This document shows positions 1 to 11,907 of a stretch of 64,000 bases of DNA, one piece after another. Every line of letters starts with the position of its first letter. The first letter of the stretch is position 1. Source of the DNA: Isoperla grammatica (lineage: Eukaryota; Arthropoda; Insecta; Plecoptera; Perlodidae); the NCBI GenBank assembly GCA_945910005.1, contig OX246746.1, forward strand, positions 40,120,005-40,184,004, written 5' to 3'. A program made the translations under genes and the position numbers. The notes beneath the pieces are model-generated. The model ran no database searches and had not been told where the DNA came from. It was given only the letters and a program-made list of their open reading frames with translations.

Positions 1-1030
1 CACCATCTTTTTCTAGTTGCCTAACGCAGGCCCTTCCTCTGCCAGACTTTTGTTTATTGTTTATTAGACATGACCATGATTTGAGCTCTTCCACTCTGTT
101 ACATAGCATTTATATTATAGCATTTACCAGGTATAATATTGCACGATATTACAGCTTATTAATAGTACATCACAATATTTAGGTAGGAACTTATACCATA
201 TTATGTTGCTCACATGAAATAAATTGATAAAGATAATAAAGGGTAAATATTAGCATAAAATAGTACAATAAGGTATAGAATATTATAGTAGGGCCTATAT
301 AGTAATTTGGTACTGATACACAGTACCAGGGGAATTGGGCCCAGAGTTATTAGTAATGGTGTGGGTTCCTCCCAATTTCCCCATTCTCAACGTGTCCCAG
401 TAAAATCATAGGAATTTTCATAATTCCCCTCGTGTATGCTAAAACGATAATAACTAGCCTATGTTTCCAAGCACTGCCTTGTAAAGGAACCCAATCAATC
501 GTCTAACAATTACAATATCTTTCAGTGTATACTGCAATTATAACTTATGTTTTGTTGTTTGTATGCATTAAATCAATTAAGATTGTTTTAAGCCTACTAT
601 TAATAAATTGATCAAAACATTATTTGTATGCCAAATCAAGTTCCCTGTACCTCTTAGTCATCAAACATTCAATTTATTATCCAAGGTACACCTAATATTA
701 TCAAAATAAGATAAAAGTGGATATGGACGAAATTAATATTAACAAATGTATTCATTTTTGTCAGGAGGTATAGTCTATTCATATGCAACAATGAGTGCCC
801 CGTTCTGGGGGATGTACAAGAGCAAAATGTTTTTTATTATGAAAATACTTATGACATACAATGTCCATACTTGAACATTAGAATTCAAAAAAGGTGAATG
901 CCTTGCAACAGGTATGAGAACAAACAGTTTTACATTCAAACCCTGTTCTCCGTCAGCAAAAAAGCGGATATGGACAAAATAAGTTCTCAGTCTCACATGA
1001 TGATATTATAACATTTACAATAGTTACAGT
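1..1030. other. AT-rich non-coding DNA, nothing recognised
   Basis: No open frame with family similarity, no inverted repeat and no simple repeat stands out in these 1,030 bases. The stretch is AT-rich and leads directly into the 108-bp satellite. Confidence 0.6.
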
Positions 1031-1031
1031 A

Positions 1032-2514
1032 TACATGTGTCAGTGCTATGCTCTCTAGAATAGCTAGGTATCTACTAGTATGGGACAGTGATGAATGTTG
1101 TCAGTGCTATGGTAACTAGTACAGCTATCAACAAGTAACTGTGTGTGTCACTGCTATGCTATCTAGAATAGCTAGGTATCTACTAGTATGGACAGTGATG
1201 AATGTCGTCAGTGCTATAGTACAGCTATCAACAAGTAACTGTGTGTGTCACTGCTATGCTATCTAGAATAGCTAGGTATCTTCTAGTATGGGACAGTGAT
1301 GAATGTTGTCAGTGATATGGTAACTAGTACAGCTATCAACAAGTAACTGTGTGTGTCACTGCTATGCTATCTAGAATAGCTAGGTATCTACTAGTATGGG
1401 ACAGTGATGAATGTTGTCAGTGCTATGGTAACTAGTACAGCTATCAACAAGTAACTGTGTGTGTCACTGCTATGCTATCTAGAATAGCTAGGTATCTACT
1501 AGTATGGGACAGTGATGAATGTTGTCAGTGCTATGGTAACTAGTACAGCTATCAACAAGTAACTGTGTGTGTCACTGCTATGCTATCTAGAATAGCTAGG
1601 TATCTACTAGTATGGGACAGTGATGAATGTCGTCAGTGCTATGGTAACTAGTACAGCTATCAACAAGTAACTGTGTGTGTCACTGCTATGCTATCTAGAA
1701 TAGCTAGGTATCTACTAGTATGGGACAGTGATGAATGTTGTCAGTGCTATGGTAACTAGTACAGCTATCAACAAGTATAACTGTGTGTGTCACTGCTATG
1801 CTATCTAGAATAGCTAGGTATCTACTAGTATGGGACAGTGATGAATGTCGTCAGTGCTATGGTAACTAGTACAGCTATCAACAAGTAACTGTGTGTGTCA
1901 CTGCTATGCTATCTAGAATAGCTAGGTATCTACTAGTATGGGACAGTGATGAATGTTGTCAGTGCTATGGTAACTAGTACAGCTATCAACAAGTAACTGT
2001 GTGTGTCACTGCTATGCTATCTAGAATAGCTAGGTATCTACTAGTATGGGACAGTGATGAATGACGTCAGTGCTATGGTAACTAGTACAGCTATCAACAA
2101 GTAACTGTGTGTCACTGCTATGCTATCTAGAATAGCTAGGTATCTACTAGTATGGAACACTGATGAATGTTGTCAGTGCTATGGTAACTAGTACAGCTAT
2201 CAACAAGTAACTGTGTGTGTCACTGCTTTGCTATCTAGAATAGCTAGGTATCTTCTAGTATGGGACAGTGATGAATGTTGTCAGTGCTATGGTAACTAGT
2301 ACAGCTATCAACAAGTAACTGTGTGTGTCACTGCTATGCTATCTAGAATAGCTAGGTATCTACTAGTATGGGACAGTGATGAATGTCGTCAGTGCTATGG
2401 TAACTAGTACAGCTATCAACAAGTAACTGTGTGTGTCACTGCTATGCTATCTAGAATAGCTAGGTATCTACTAGTATGGGACAGTGATGAATGTCGTCAG
2501 TGCTATGGTAACTA
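1032..2514. repeat. 108-bp tandem satellite, about 13-14 copies
   Basis: The core ATCTAGAATAGCTAGGTATC recurs at 1261, 1369, 1477 and 1585, a constant 108-bp step, and continues to about 2510. The copy at 1161-1260 is 100 bp because it lacks a short block near GGTAACTAGT. Copies differ at single positions (TTGTC/CGTC before AGTGCTATGG, and TACT/TTCT). The last copy stops at GGTAACTA, and the missing next bases reappear at 7109, beyond the inserted element. Confidence 0.97.
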
Positions 2515-2929
2515 TTATGGGTTTTACTGAGAGCTTCGGTCACCTCAGGCTACGAAAACTTGTTTTTCTCACTAGCTCAGGCTGTACACCCCCTTGAGTC
2601 GCTAGCAGTTATGGACCTGCTGTTGGTAACATAAGAATGCGGGGATGAACTGTCATGTCTGATTAGTGCAGTTGATTGGAACTGGGAAGGTTGTTCAATT
2701 GTTATCTCAGACGGAACTGTTAGAATTTCGGTTTCCAAAAAACTATTTACATTTTTGTTATTGAAGTCCGAGTGGATACCAGGAAAACAATTAGCAATCC
2801 CCTTTACCAGAGGCGGACTGAGGGGTAAGGGCCTCGAATGAAAAAGGACCCCTTGGGGGCCCCGGGAGTTGGCGAAGCTGTAAGGGGTCTGGGCAAAGCC
2901 CCAGCCGCTGGAGGCGAAAATTTGTCAGC

Positions 2930-3085
2930 CTATTATTTTGTTTAGGATGCATATAAACACGTTCAAAATCGATAAATGATGATAGTTATGTGGAACAACG
3001 TGTTAAACTGTGAACACACTTTAAAAAACGAAATTGAAGAAAAAACTTTCCCAACACTGGCAGTTGAATATTTCAAAATATATTG
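2930..3085 (+). repeat. Direct repeat, left copy (partner 6545-6700)
   Basis: Sequence around GCATATAAACACG, ATCGATAAATGATGATA and TGTGGAACAAC is repeated with minor changes at about 6545-6700 inside the same hAT element. Just upstream a GGGCAAAGCCCCAGCCGCTGG block (near 2891) is echoed near 3183. The element therefore contains an internal duplication, or two fused copies of the same MITE. Confidence 0.8.
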
Positions 3086-3483
3086 TTTCCCAACCCTCTA
3101 CAAATATCGACTACTAGTTGTCTGTTTGCATCGTGTAATTTGTACTCGCAACGAGGGAGCGGGATGTAGGCCTAGCTGGGTCTGGGGCGAAGCCCCTGCC
3201 GCTGGAAGGCGAAACAAGTTTTGGTCTTGCGTGATACTAAGTGGCCTAAAACGCGGTTTTGGGTGAAACTGTCATGAAAAACAATGCAACTTAAGTCAAT
3301 ATTGCATTGATAATTCCTTACGTCATAGTTCTAGGATAGGAGTTCGATACTGTCATTTGAGAAGTAGGCTTATGGTTAGTGCTGTGCGGGATCGTATCTC
3401 AGTATACGCGCTAATGGATATTTCTTTGCCATAAAGTTTGCATTTTAAATTTTGAATGCTTATAAATACACGATTGGTCCGAT

Positions 3484-5636
3484 TTGTCAGTCAGCTTCTC
3501 AGAACGTGCCATTGAGGAGTTCACCCTCAAACTGGCAGGAATGAACTGGGACAGCACCTACCACCAGCTAACTGTTGATGGTAAATTCAACACTTTTCTA
3601 CAAGACTTTCTGCCAGTCTTCTGGGAATGCTTCCCTACACGGCAAGTCAGAGCTAGGCCAAGGAACGTAAAGAGAAAGGGATGGCTCACCCAAGACATAG
3701 TTAATGCAAGCAAAAGGAAACGACATCTGCGCTACATCACGAAAAATAACCCGGGAACACAAGAGGCACAAGAGCTAAGAACACTGACATCTAAACTGAG
3801 AACCGGAGTTAGAGAAGCCAAGAGAAGCTACCACAGCAGGATCATACACAGAGCTCCTAACAAATCCAAAGCTACCTGGCAATTAGTGAACGACATCACT
3901 GGGAAAAACAAGAAAATAAAAGATAATATCTCCCTGGATATCGATGGAAAGGAGATAGCAAATCCTGAGGTTGTAGTCAACTATTTCAATAGATACTTCT
4001 CAAGCATTGCAGAAACCATAGTTGACACTCAAGTGGACAGCACGGAGGAGTGCTTACGCAAATTAAGCCAACTCAATAGACCTGTTCAACGCAGTGAGTT
4101 CCAGCTTGCTGCTGTAACACCTGAAGAGATTATAGCAGTAGTTAAAGACCTCGAGCCTAAGACATCATCGGGATGGGACGAAGTTCCCATGTGTGTACTA
4201 AAAAAAAATGTATGGTATTCATTGCGGCACCACTAGCCTACATCTTCACGCATTCGTTTACATCGGGCAAGTTTCCTGACAGAATGAAATACGCTATTGT
4301 TAAACCAATCTTCAAAAAAAGACCAAAATGCGAAGTGTCGAATTACCGACCAATATCCCTCCTGACTGGCTTCTCTAAGATACTAGAAAAGCTCTACCTA
4401 AGACAGCTGACCAAGTTTCTAGAGGATTCCAATACATTGAGTAAAGAGCAACATGGTTTCAGGAAGAACTACTCAACGGCAACAGCCATAAGAAGCCTGA
4501 CTGAAGTAATAGAGACTGCTCTAGAAGACAGACTGGAGGTAGGTGCTGTGTTTTGCGACTACTCGAAAGCCTTCGACACAATAGACCACACTACCCTAGT
4601 GAAGAAGCTAGGAAGCTATGGTGTCACCGGCTCTGCTGGGAAATGGATCTCGTCATATCTAAGCAGAAGAAAGCAACGTGTCCTTATAGACGGAAATAAG
4701 GGAACATCAGACTGGGAAGCCGTCAAGCATGGTCTGCCGCAGGGGTCAGTATTAAGCCCCACTCTGTTCAGTCTTCAAGTAAACGACCTACCTGCAAATA
4801 TCACAATAGCTAAAACCACGCAATTTGTAGATGACACAAGTGCGGTGGTGACAGGCAAGACAGACAAACCACTTGGACTTGGGCTAAGCCATACGCTTAA
4901 TGAAATTGAAGCGTATAGCGAACCCAATAAAATAGCGCTGAACCTCACCAAAACAGTTGCAATGACCTTCTGTGTAAAGGGAGATCAACCAACACCCAAC
5001 ATCCCCCTACAAATCTCTAAAGAAGCCAAATTTCTAGGAATTTGGCTTGACTACAGTTTGAGATGGAACGTCCAAATAGACCACATGTGCAAAACTCTAA
5101 GCTCAGCCTGCTACAGCCTGAAAGCCATTTCAAGAGAATGTGACTCCGCCACCCTATGCACAACATACTTTGCGCTTATCCAGTCCCGCCTTCAATACGG
5201 AGAGATGTTCTGGGGTGGAGCAACAGGGTGGTTGCGCGTGTTTATTCTCCAGAAACGAGCAATACGAACGGTGGCGGCACTCCGACCAAGAGACTCCTGC
5301 AGGGAATACTTCAAAACACTCAAGATTCATACGCTAGCCAACCTCCATATCATGGCAGTGGCCCTGTTCATCTGGGATAACCCGCAGTTGACGTCCGCAG
5401 TAGCTACAAGACATTCCCACAACACCAGAGGAGCGGAGAAGATCATCGTAGAGCGACATCGACTGCACCGATTCGACCACAGCCCTCTACACCTCGGGAT
5501 CAAAGTTTCAAACAAACTCCCAAGTCATATCGTGCAAAGTGGAACTCGACAGCTGTTTAAAAGAAACTTGGAAGACTTCTTGCTTGGAAAGGCCTACTAT
5601 TCACTTGACGAGCTGTTTCTAGACACTGACTTGTAA
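3484..5636 (+). pseudogene. Non-LTR retrotransposon ORF2, copy 1 (reverse transcriptase, 5'-truncated, frameshifted)
   Basis: Two overlapping frames together encode the linker and reverse transcriptase of a Jockey/CR1-like non-LTR element. The first (3484-4236) is the basic linker; the endonuclease is missing, so the copy is 5'-truncated. The second (4173-5636) carries the RT signature: FCDYSKAFDTIDH (motif A), HGLPQGSVLSP (motif B) and FVDDTSA (catalytic FVDD), then the C-terminal region ending in LSYG-type sequence (RLQYGEMFWGG). The frames are joined at an A9 run (4200-4208), where the reading shifts by -1. The family replicates by target-primed reverse transcription. This copy sits inside the hAT element and cannot encode a complete protein. 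Confidence 0.92.
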
Positions 5637-5815
5637 ATCCCCCTTGCATCTGTGCAGGGGTGAATGCATATATATTTTTTGTATTTTTACTATATTCTAC
5701 TCTATATTATATTATATTCCTTTATATCCAATCTGACAAGCTTAAATATTCAGTTGCCTCGTGCACCTCTTTGGATGTAACCAAAAGCGCTATATTAAAT
5801 TAAAAAAAATAAAAG
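5637..5815 (+). mobile_element. 3' UTR and A-rich tail of non-LTR copy 1
   Basis: After the stop codon the sequence shares its 3' UTR with copy 2, including GATGTAACCAAAAGCGCTA, and ends in an A-rich ATTAAATTAAAAAAAATAAA tract. Copy 2 ends in (AAAT)n instead. A simple A-rich 3' tail fits target-primed insertion. Confidence 0.85.
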
Positions 5816-5913
5816 CTATTTTATGGTAAGTGGTTTTGTAATGACATACATACTACTTGAAAACTCCTTTTTTCATTTTTACTGAGCCTATTCTTTTATA
5901 AGAGGGTAAAATG

Positions 5914-6443
5914 TAGGGCTGCCCAACGATAAAAAAATTAATATCGATATCGCGGATGTAATTATCGATATCGTATCGCAATATCAAATTTTTTAAACTC
6001 GGTATCGATATCGCCGATATCGTAATTTTTTTTCAAACCAGCCAGAGACCATTCATTATAAACAATTTAATATGAATAATTTAACGTCGAAATGTTTTAC
6101 TATGAGCGTCAATTTGTGTGCTGTATTATTTAAAATGTATCCGCAAAACAGCGATGTTGTGATTGGCGTGACGTGACGTGAGTGTGACAGACTGGCAGAA
6201 CGAGCGCGGGCGCAACAGACTCCCGGCCGGCGGGTGATGAGGGCGAGTAGGTACCAACGCGAATGTTGCAGTGTATGTATCACAAAGATGCAGAAGCACA
6301 ACACAGCCAAACTTTTTGTTTTTACGATAGTTGACACTTGATCGATATCGCGAAACGTACGATATATTAATTCTATATCGATATCGAATTATTTTTCTAT
6401 TATCGATATCGTACTGAATTATCGATATCGTCGGGCAGCCCTA
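5914..6443. mobile_element. hAT MITE with TAGGGCTGCCC ends, 530 bp
   Basis: The left end is TAGGGCTGCCCAACGATA and the right end mirrors it (reverse complement TAGGGCTGCCCGACGATA). An 8-bp duplication GTAAAATG flanks it at 5906-5913 and 6444-6451. Both subterminal regions are packed with ATCGATATCG palindromes. No transposase is encoded. TAGGGCTG-type ends with 8-bp duplications are typical of hAT derivatives. Confidence 0.93.
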
Positions 6444-7108
6444 GTAAAATGGTACTTTCAGATATAACAAATTTTACTCGCAAACTATCAAAAGTTACTC
6501 TCAGGTTGCGAGTTAGCGAGCAGAAATTTTGAGGGTTGTTGTTTCCTATTAATTTGTTTAGAACGCATATAAACACGTGTACAAATCGATAAATGATGAT
6601 ATGTATGTGGAACAACATGTTGAACTGTGAACACCACTGCTAAAAATTAAATTAAAGAAAGAACTTTCCCAGCACTGGCATGTTTTATATTTCAAGCTAA
6701 ACTATACAAAATTAAGCTCTGAGGAGGAAAGCGGAAATCTTTGTAGCTCTTAATACATGGTCTTTTTGATACTTTATGTCCCTTTCCATTGACATATGAC
6801 ATATTATGCTCTTCTCATTATTAAGTTTCATAATCTATATATAGGGTAAGATATTTATATTTTCAGGGGGTTGGGTGGTGTCCCCCAAGGGGGCCCCCGT
6901 AGTTCCGTACCTGCCAGTCCGCCCCTGCCCTTTACGTTAGGAAAGGCAGTTTTTGCAACCGTTGAGTGGAGAAAGATTGAATGACAAGATAATGGCACAA
7001 GGACTTGTAAATCTATAAGTGAACATAAAGAAGATATTAGGGGGTACACAAACAGTCGGCAAATTGGAAACCGTGCCATTTTTCGCGCTCGCAGTGAAAC
7101 CCATAATA

Positions 7109-7142
7109 GTATAGCTATCAATAAGTAACTGTGTGTGTCAGT
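7109..7142. repeat. Orphaned end of the 108-bp satellite
   Basis: GTATAGCTATCAATAAGTAA followed by CTGTGTGTGTCA continues the satellite unit exactly where it stopped at 2514. It shows that the whole 2515-7106 block was inserted into the array. No further full unit follows, so the insertion hit the last or next-to-last unit. Confidence 0.9.
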
Positions 7143-8390
7143 GGGTCAGTGGACCAGCATAGCTCCCCAAACCTTGGCTTGCAACCATAACATTCCATTG
7201 AATGATGGTATAAACTTCAGCCGAAAAATATGAACATACACTTTTTCTAAGGCTTTGATTTACTATTCTCATATTACAGTAGTATGGTACAATTAAATTT
7301 GGTTAAAACATTACATTTTTGCAGCAACTAAGTTTTAACTAAATAGTAAATACGTACCTATTAATTTCTACACTATCACTGCTTGTGCTTCATAATCGTT
7401 TGTAATTCCCTTAGATATGTGTTAATCGCAAGTATTTGAAATGCAATTATGTACCTTTATGGTCGATACACAACTTGATATGACGATTGCCTCTTGTCTA
7501 CACTTGCCTTGTTGGAAGAAATACATGATAAAAGTAAGATTCGGTCAGATACCTGCCGAGAAATGGTATAGAAGCAAAGACAGTGGTGTAAGTTTAAAAA
7601 GTAATCCAAATTATGACTTCTTTTCACAATGCTTTGCATTTATTATCAAACTTAAACCACCACCTTGAACTAAACAATTGTTGAACCAAAAGATATGTAT
7701 GCCAATTATTTACAATATAATAATGGCATATTAAATCATGTCTATAAAGATAATACCTACTCAAAAGAGACAAAGAAACATTTGATCGGATGCATACAAT
7801 AACATAATGTACATGCCTAACTACGTACTATAAAATAGCATAGTATATGTTTTAGACAGGGAAGGAAGTTTGTATGGGTTTGACAGAAGACTTATCTCGA
7901 GATGGTAATATTGGGCCAAGGTACTGAGATTACCTTCTCATTTCAAGTGGTTGCTTTTAGTATGCAAGCAAACTAACTTCATGAGAGGGTATGTCATGCA
8001 GGTAACACCTCTAGGGAGGAACATGTGGCATTACTTTTCATGATTACACACTATTGAAATCCCAACTAAAGAAAAACTGCCAAATTTAAATTCGAATCAT
8101 ATAGTCGAGTCAAACTAGAACTCGATACTTCGGAGGCATCGTGCGTCTGCCGAGTCTTTACGGTAACATTTTAATATAAAATAAAAATATTAACCAAGAT
8201 AACATCTGACGGTGGTCTAAAGAAAGGCCCATATTTTCAGGTTACGATACTTAAGAGCTGGCTATATTGGCTCAGTCAAGTGGCTCAGTCAAGTGCCTCA
8301 CAGGTAGTTAATTTAAAGGTCGGTCAAACAGGGTGCTGTGAGTTTGAAAGTGAACGAGTCCGATGCCTAGAGATGCGTACAAATTTCAGA
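7143..8390. other. Non-coding DNA, no recognisable feature
   Basis: AT-rich sequence with only short frames of no family similarity. A tandem TGGCTCAGTCAAG pair lies near 8268-8290. I see no exon of the neighbouring Fas1 gene here. Confidence 0.5.
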
Positions 8391-8394
8391 ATGC

Positions 8395-8642
8395 ACAAAA
8401 CCCCGCATTTTACGTACACAACACAGTCATGTTGTAGCCATCAACTTTGGGCGAATAAGACACTAGTAAATCAACAGTGTAGGATACTACACATTTTATG
8501 TACACAACAGAACCATGTTGTATAGCCATCAAGTTTGGGTGATGAGCTACAGTTCAGGCAACAATACAACACAAAATACACTAGACAGGCGTAGTTCACG
8601 TAATAAGATAAACGGTGATGCCGTACAATTCGGGCAACAATA
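8395..8642. repeat. Degenerate tandem/dispersed repeats
   Basis: CATTTTACGTACACAACA with GTAGCCATCAA... is repeated as CATTTTATGTACACAACA with ATAGCCATCAA... about 90 bp later. A second block, GGCAACAATACAACACAAAA with GTAGTTCACG, recurs on the far side of the MITE around 9216-9255. The MITE at 8651-9215 split one of these units. Confidence 0.7.
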
Positions 8643-8650
8643 CACAAAAT

Positions 8651-9215
8651 TAGGGATGACATCGGGTAGTAAAATTCGGAACCGGTTCCAGCTCTCAAAT
8701 TACCCGGGTACCCGGATCCCGAAAACGTATTTTTCGATGTAAGGGCTTGATTTGAAGGTCGTTGCTAGGCCTTGTGAAGTGCGCGGGGCGCGAAGACGAG
8801 TGACGAATGATATGCATGCCACCCGCTTGGTTAGCCCCTCGGAATACGCCTGCATTTATCACGTTGAGTAAAAAAACATTTCTCAATATAAAACTGAATC
8901 ACTTACATAAAACAGGATATTTTAAGGAAAATAAATAGTAATAGAACAAGTATAAGCCAGAATCTTTATCAGAATGTTAAGCAAAGAACAAACAGTAACG
9001 AATGCAAGTCGGTTCGCATCTGTTCTGTTCCCCGCCGAGTCACGTGTTGCGGAAGGGTAGGTACACGCCGTACCTGCTGGCTCCACCAGAATCGACTGCA
9101 GCAACACTGGCGCGTAAATTTATCCTAGAAACGGACTACAAGGTTACCCGGACCCGAAAAACGGCTCCGGGTAATATTTGGAGCCGGGTACCCGGGCTAC
9201 CCGGTGTCATCCCTA
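8651..9215. mobile_element. hAT MITE with TAGGGATGACA ends, 565 bp
   Basis: The left end TAGGGATGACATCGGGTAG is matched by a right end whose reverse complement is TAGGGATGACACCGGGTAG. A perfect 8-bp duplication CACAAAAT lies at 8643-8650 and 9216-9223. Subterminal ACCCGGGTACCCGG blocks are palindromic. No transposase frame is present, so it is a non-autonomous hAT derivative. Confidence 0.93.
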
Positions 9216-9223
9216 CACAAAAT

Positions 9224-10280
9224 ACACCAGCTGTAACTAGACGCGCGTGGTTCACAACGTTACCACCCTGAAACCGACAGTTTGAAAAATAAGATAGCTC
9301 TCCATTTAGCCAGGACAGCGCCATGGTTTTTCTTGCATTTTCTAGGTGGATACATCTTAAGTACTTTTCTTGCCATACTGATAATCCTTAGGCGTTTTGT
9401 CAATCTTGTACAAAATTAACACACACTATCCATAACACTTGACATTATAATATTTGTAAAAGCCTACAAGAATAAACTGTGGTGTTATAGGATTAAACCA
9501 TAGCATTCTCTGAAATTATTTTCCCTCACAAGAAGTGACAAAATTGTCAAAGGATGCCACAAAACTAAAATAATATAGTCAACAATTTCACGAGGTTGTC
9601 TTGTCGAGTGACACTGAAAATGTGTCATGCATAACTCATCTGTCTTCACTTGATCCTTCGAACAGGTATCTCGCCCCCACCACCACACACCCCTTCGAGT
9701 CGCTCGGCCGTTTTCATTCAAACAAACTGCGGGAAATGGCTTTACTAGCGGAGCGAGATCGAACGGCAAAACGCCGAACTTCGTAGTACTAAAATTTGTC
9801 AATTTCACTGTTTAAATTTAAGTAATAACAATCGTGTGGTGAATTTAAAAAAACGAAATTTAGGTGTTACCTATGGAAGGTACATTTCAAAATTTCGTAT
9901 TTCGTAGAACTGTAGCCGTTAGCTCATAATTCGGGTTTGTATAATTTTTTACTTGTCTCGCAAAACTCCAATTTAAATTTTTTCCAAGGCCTTCTATAAA
10001 TGACGATGTTTTCTATGTGCCCTGATTTTTACACGGAAATCGACTAATTATTTTAATAATTATATTGGTAATTCCAACTGTTCTTTACCATGCAAGAAAA
10101 AGCTCTATTTAGCAGACTGTTGACATTTCAAAGAACTTGGTTGTCAATGGTGTGGAGATGGATATCTGCGAATCATGCAAGTTTTCTACCAGGTTTTATT
10201 ATGGGAATGTAACATTGAACATAACAGTGACATACATGTCAAGTGAGCTATCCTGACTGAAGGCAATTGGTTTGATGCAA
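9224..10280. other. Non-coding DNA, no recognisable feature
   Basis: Only short frames without family similarity. Nothing resembles a FAS1 exon or a transposon protein. Confidence 0.5.
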
Positions 10281-10299
10281 GAAAACGCCAGCATGCAAT

Positions 10300-10345
10300 G
10301 TGCACACATGAACACGTACACATACACACATACATTCATTCATGC
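10300..10345. repeat. CA-rich simple repeat
   Basis: Imperfect ACACATACACACATACATTCATTCATGCATG-type tract. Confidence 0.7.
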
Positions 10346-10436
10346 ATGTGCACATTTGGACACTCGCACTAAACTTGTGCAACATTTAAACACCACATAT
10401 GTATTTTCAAAATTCATGCAGAAATATGTTATTACA

Positions 10437-10496
10437 TATTATAATTATTATGATTATGATTATTATTATTATTATTGTTATTATTATTATTATTTT
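10437..10496. repeat. (ATT)n microsatellite
   Basis: Imperfect ATT/ATG trinucleotide run, with GATTATTATTATTATTATTG as its core. Confidence 0.85.
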
Positions 10497-11060
10497 CTTG
10501 AGCCCAGAAATCCTCTGCAATTTGCTTATTCAATCACAGTTGGTATCAGTAAATATTTTTAGTTTGGTTAGTAAAATATTTTTCTTTTGTTTTCATCCAC
10601 ACATCACACAAGGTTAGGTTAAAAATGCATGTAAATGGCCCTCTGTTTATACTTATAATTTATTTGTTGATAAATTCCTCAATTTGCAAAGAAATATGCA
10701 TTGAAGACAATACAAGAAAAGCTACAGTGTATTTTATAATTATAACATGATGTCATCTTCAAATTAAGAGCTGAATTGCCAATATTTAAACTCTAACTTT
10801 TAAATCCCATATTATCACACTTTTAGCACACATGTATCATATACTACACACTTAATACCTGGGATTAATTTGGCAATATTTTCAGTCTTACCTCATTTTA
10901 TTAATGAGAAACAGCACAAGCTATGTGCCAACTAATATATTTTATTCATATTATATAGTAGTACCAACAATGGAGCAATAAATATGTCACTTCTTTAAAT
11001 GTTAATTGATCAGTGGAATAGGCGCCAGCCAGCATAGCTAAGTTGTTGGTGGCCACTTTT

Positions 11061-11298
11061 ATGTCAGAACCAGCTACAACATAATGTCGTAGTACGCAGC
11101 ATCTTGCCAACACCCTTGTTTCAGACATTCTAACTAAGAGAAGCGCCTTACAAATAATATTACAGAAAGTCTTGTTCTTATGTCAGAACCAGCTACAACA
11201 TAATGTCGTAGTACGCAGCATCTTGTCAACACCTTGTTTCAGACATTCTAACTAAGAGAAGCACCTTACAAATAATATTACAGAAAGTCTTGTTGTTC
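11061..11298 (+). repeat. 119-bp tandem duplication
   Basis: Two adjacent copies start with ATGTCAGAACCAGCTACAAC at 11061 and 11180. They differ by a few substitutions and small indels (CTTGCCAACACCC versus CTTGTCAACACC, GCGCC versus GCACC). Confidence 0.93.
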
Positions 11299-11316
11299 TT
11301 ATGAAAATTTCAGTAT

Positions 11317-11339
11317 CCCTCCCCCCCCCCCCCTTTTTT
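11317..11339. repeat. Poly-C/poly-T homopolymer
   Basis: A C run of about 16 is followed directly by a T run. Similar C runs occur at about 22966, 38299 and 50406. Lengths in assemblies are unreliable. Confidence 0.8.
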
Positions 11340-11494
11340 TGATTAGTCAATATCAAATGAATTATATGAGAGATGTCTTGAGTGTCAGCACTCGGCAGTT
11401 TACAGCCCTTGTAGATTTAATACATTTATGTTTTGTGAGCATCATAAGTGAAGATCTAGGCAAGATCAAATTTGGTTTGACAACTATTAGTTAG

Positions 11495-11907
11495 GGGTAC
11501 ACACTCAAAAAGTTGAATACTAAAGTCGAATAGCGAATATTTCCCAAGAAAATGCAGTATTACTATACACAATTAAATTATCCATATTACATATTGGTTT
11601 TCAAGGTTTATTGACTGATTGTACCAGCACTGTAGGCAAATACGTACAAGGCAAATAATATGCAGTAAACTGCAAGTTGCACAAATACAATATTGCATTT
11701 TCATACTTAGTAACTTATACCTAAAAGTTCAGCTCATCTCCATCCTGGATCCAAACATAGGCCTATTTTTAATAATGAACACAGACTGAACTCGTTGTTC
11801 AAAACGTTTCCAGAGCAAGCTAGAGAAATGGTAAATTTGAAACCAATTCAAAATGACTACATACTTCGAAAATTTCGAATATTTGCCCACCTCTACTACT
11901 GTATCAG
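11495..11907. mobile_element. Degraded hAT-like MITE
   Basis: The left end TAGGGGTACACACTCAAAAA is roughly mirrored by a right end whose reverse complement reads TAGAGGTGGGCAAATATTCG. Such ends with TTCGAA-rich subterminal sequence are common in hAT MITEs. I find no convincing target-site duplication. The right end is also the start of the 62-bp minisatellite. Confidence 0.5.

Larger units (their letters stand above)
2808..6927. mobile_element. hAT-type element nested in the TA element
   Basis: Ends read CAGAGGCGGACTG (2808) and, on the reverse strand, CAGGGGCGGACTG (ending 6927). They are flanked by a perfect 8-bp duplication CCCTTTAC at 2800-2807 and 6928-6935. CAG-type ends with 8-bp duplications are the hAT pattern. 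No hAT transposase or BED finger is seen. The 4,120 bp hold a non-LTR retrotransposon, a second hAT MITE and a direct duplication of about 150 bp, so the original element was probably non-autonomous and grew by later insertions. Confidence 0.92.
2515..7106. mobile_element. TA-flanked terminal-inverted-repeat element (Tc1/mariner-like signature) inserted in the satellite
   Basis: The left end TTATGGGTTTTACTGAGAGC (2515) is mirrored at the right end, whose reverse complement begins TTATGGGTTTCACTGCGAGC (to 7106). Both sides carry TA (2513-2514, 7107-7108). The satellite unit is cut cleanly: GGTAACTA before the element and GTATAGCTATCAATAAGTAA after it, matching the uninterrupted unit apart from two substitutions. 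A TA duplication is the Tc1/mariner hallmark, but no transposase is present. Removing the nested hAT element leaves only about 460 bp, so this was a non-autonomous, MITE-sized element. Confidence 0.9.

Noticed and set aside
1032..2514. A CRISPR-like or regulatory repeat array
   Set aside because: Units are contiguous 108-bp tandem copies with no unique spacers. This is an ordinary satellite in an animal genome.
2976..3266. A 96-codon plus-strand frame
   Set aside because: It lies in the duplicated non-coding part of the hAT element; its sequence partner at 6545-6700 does not keep the frame.
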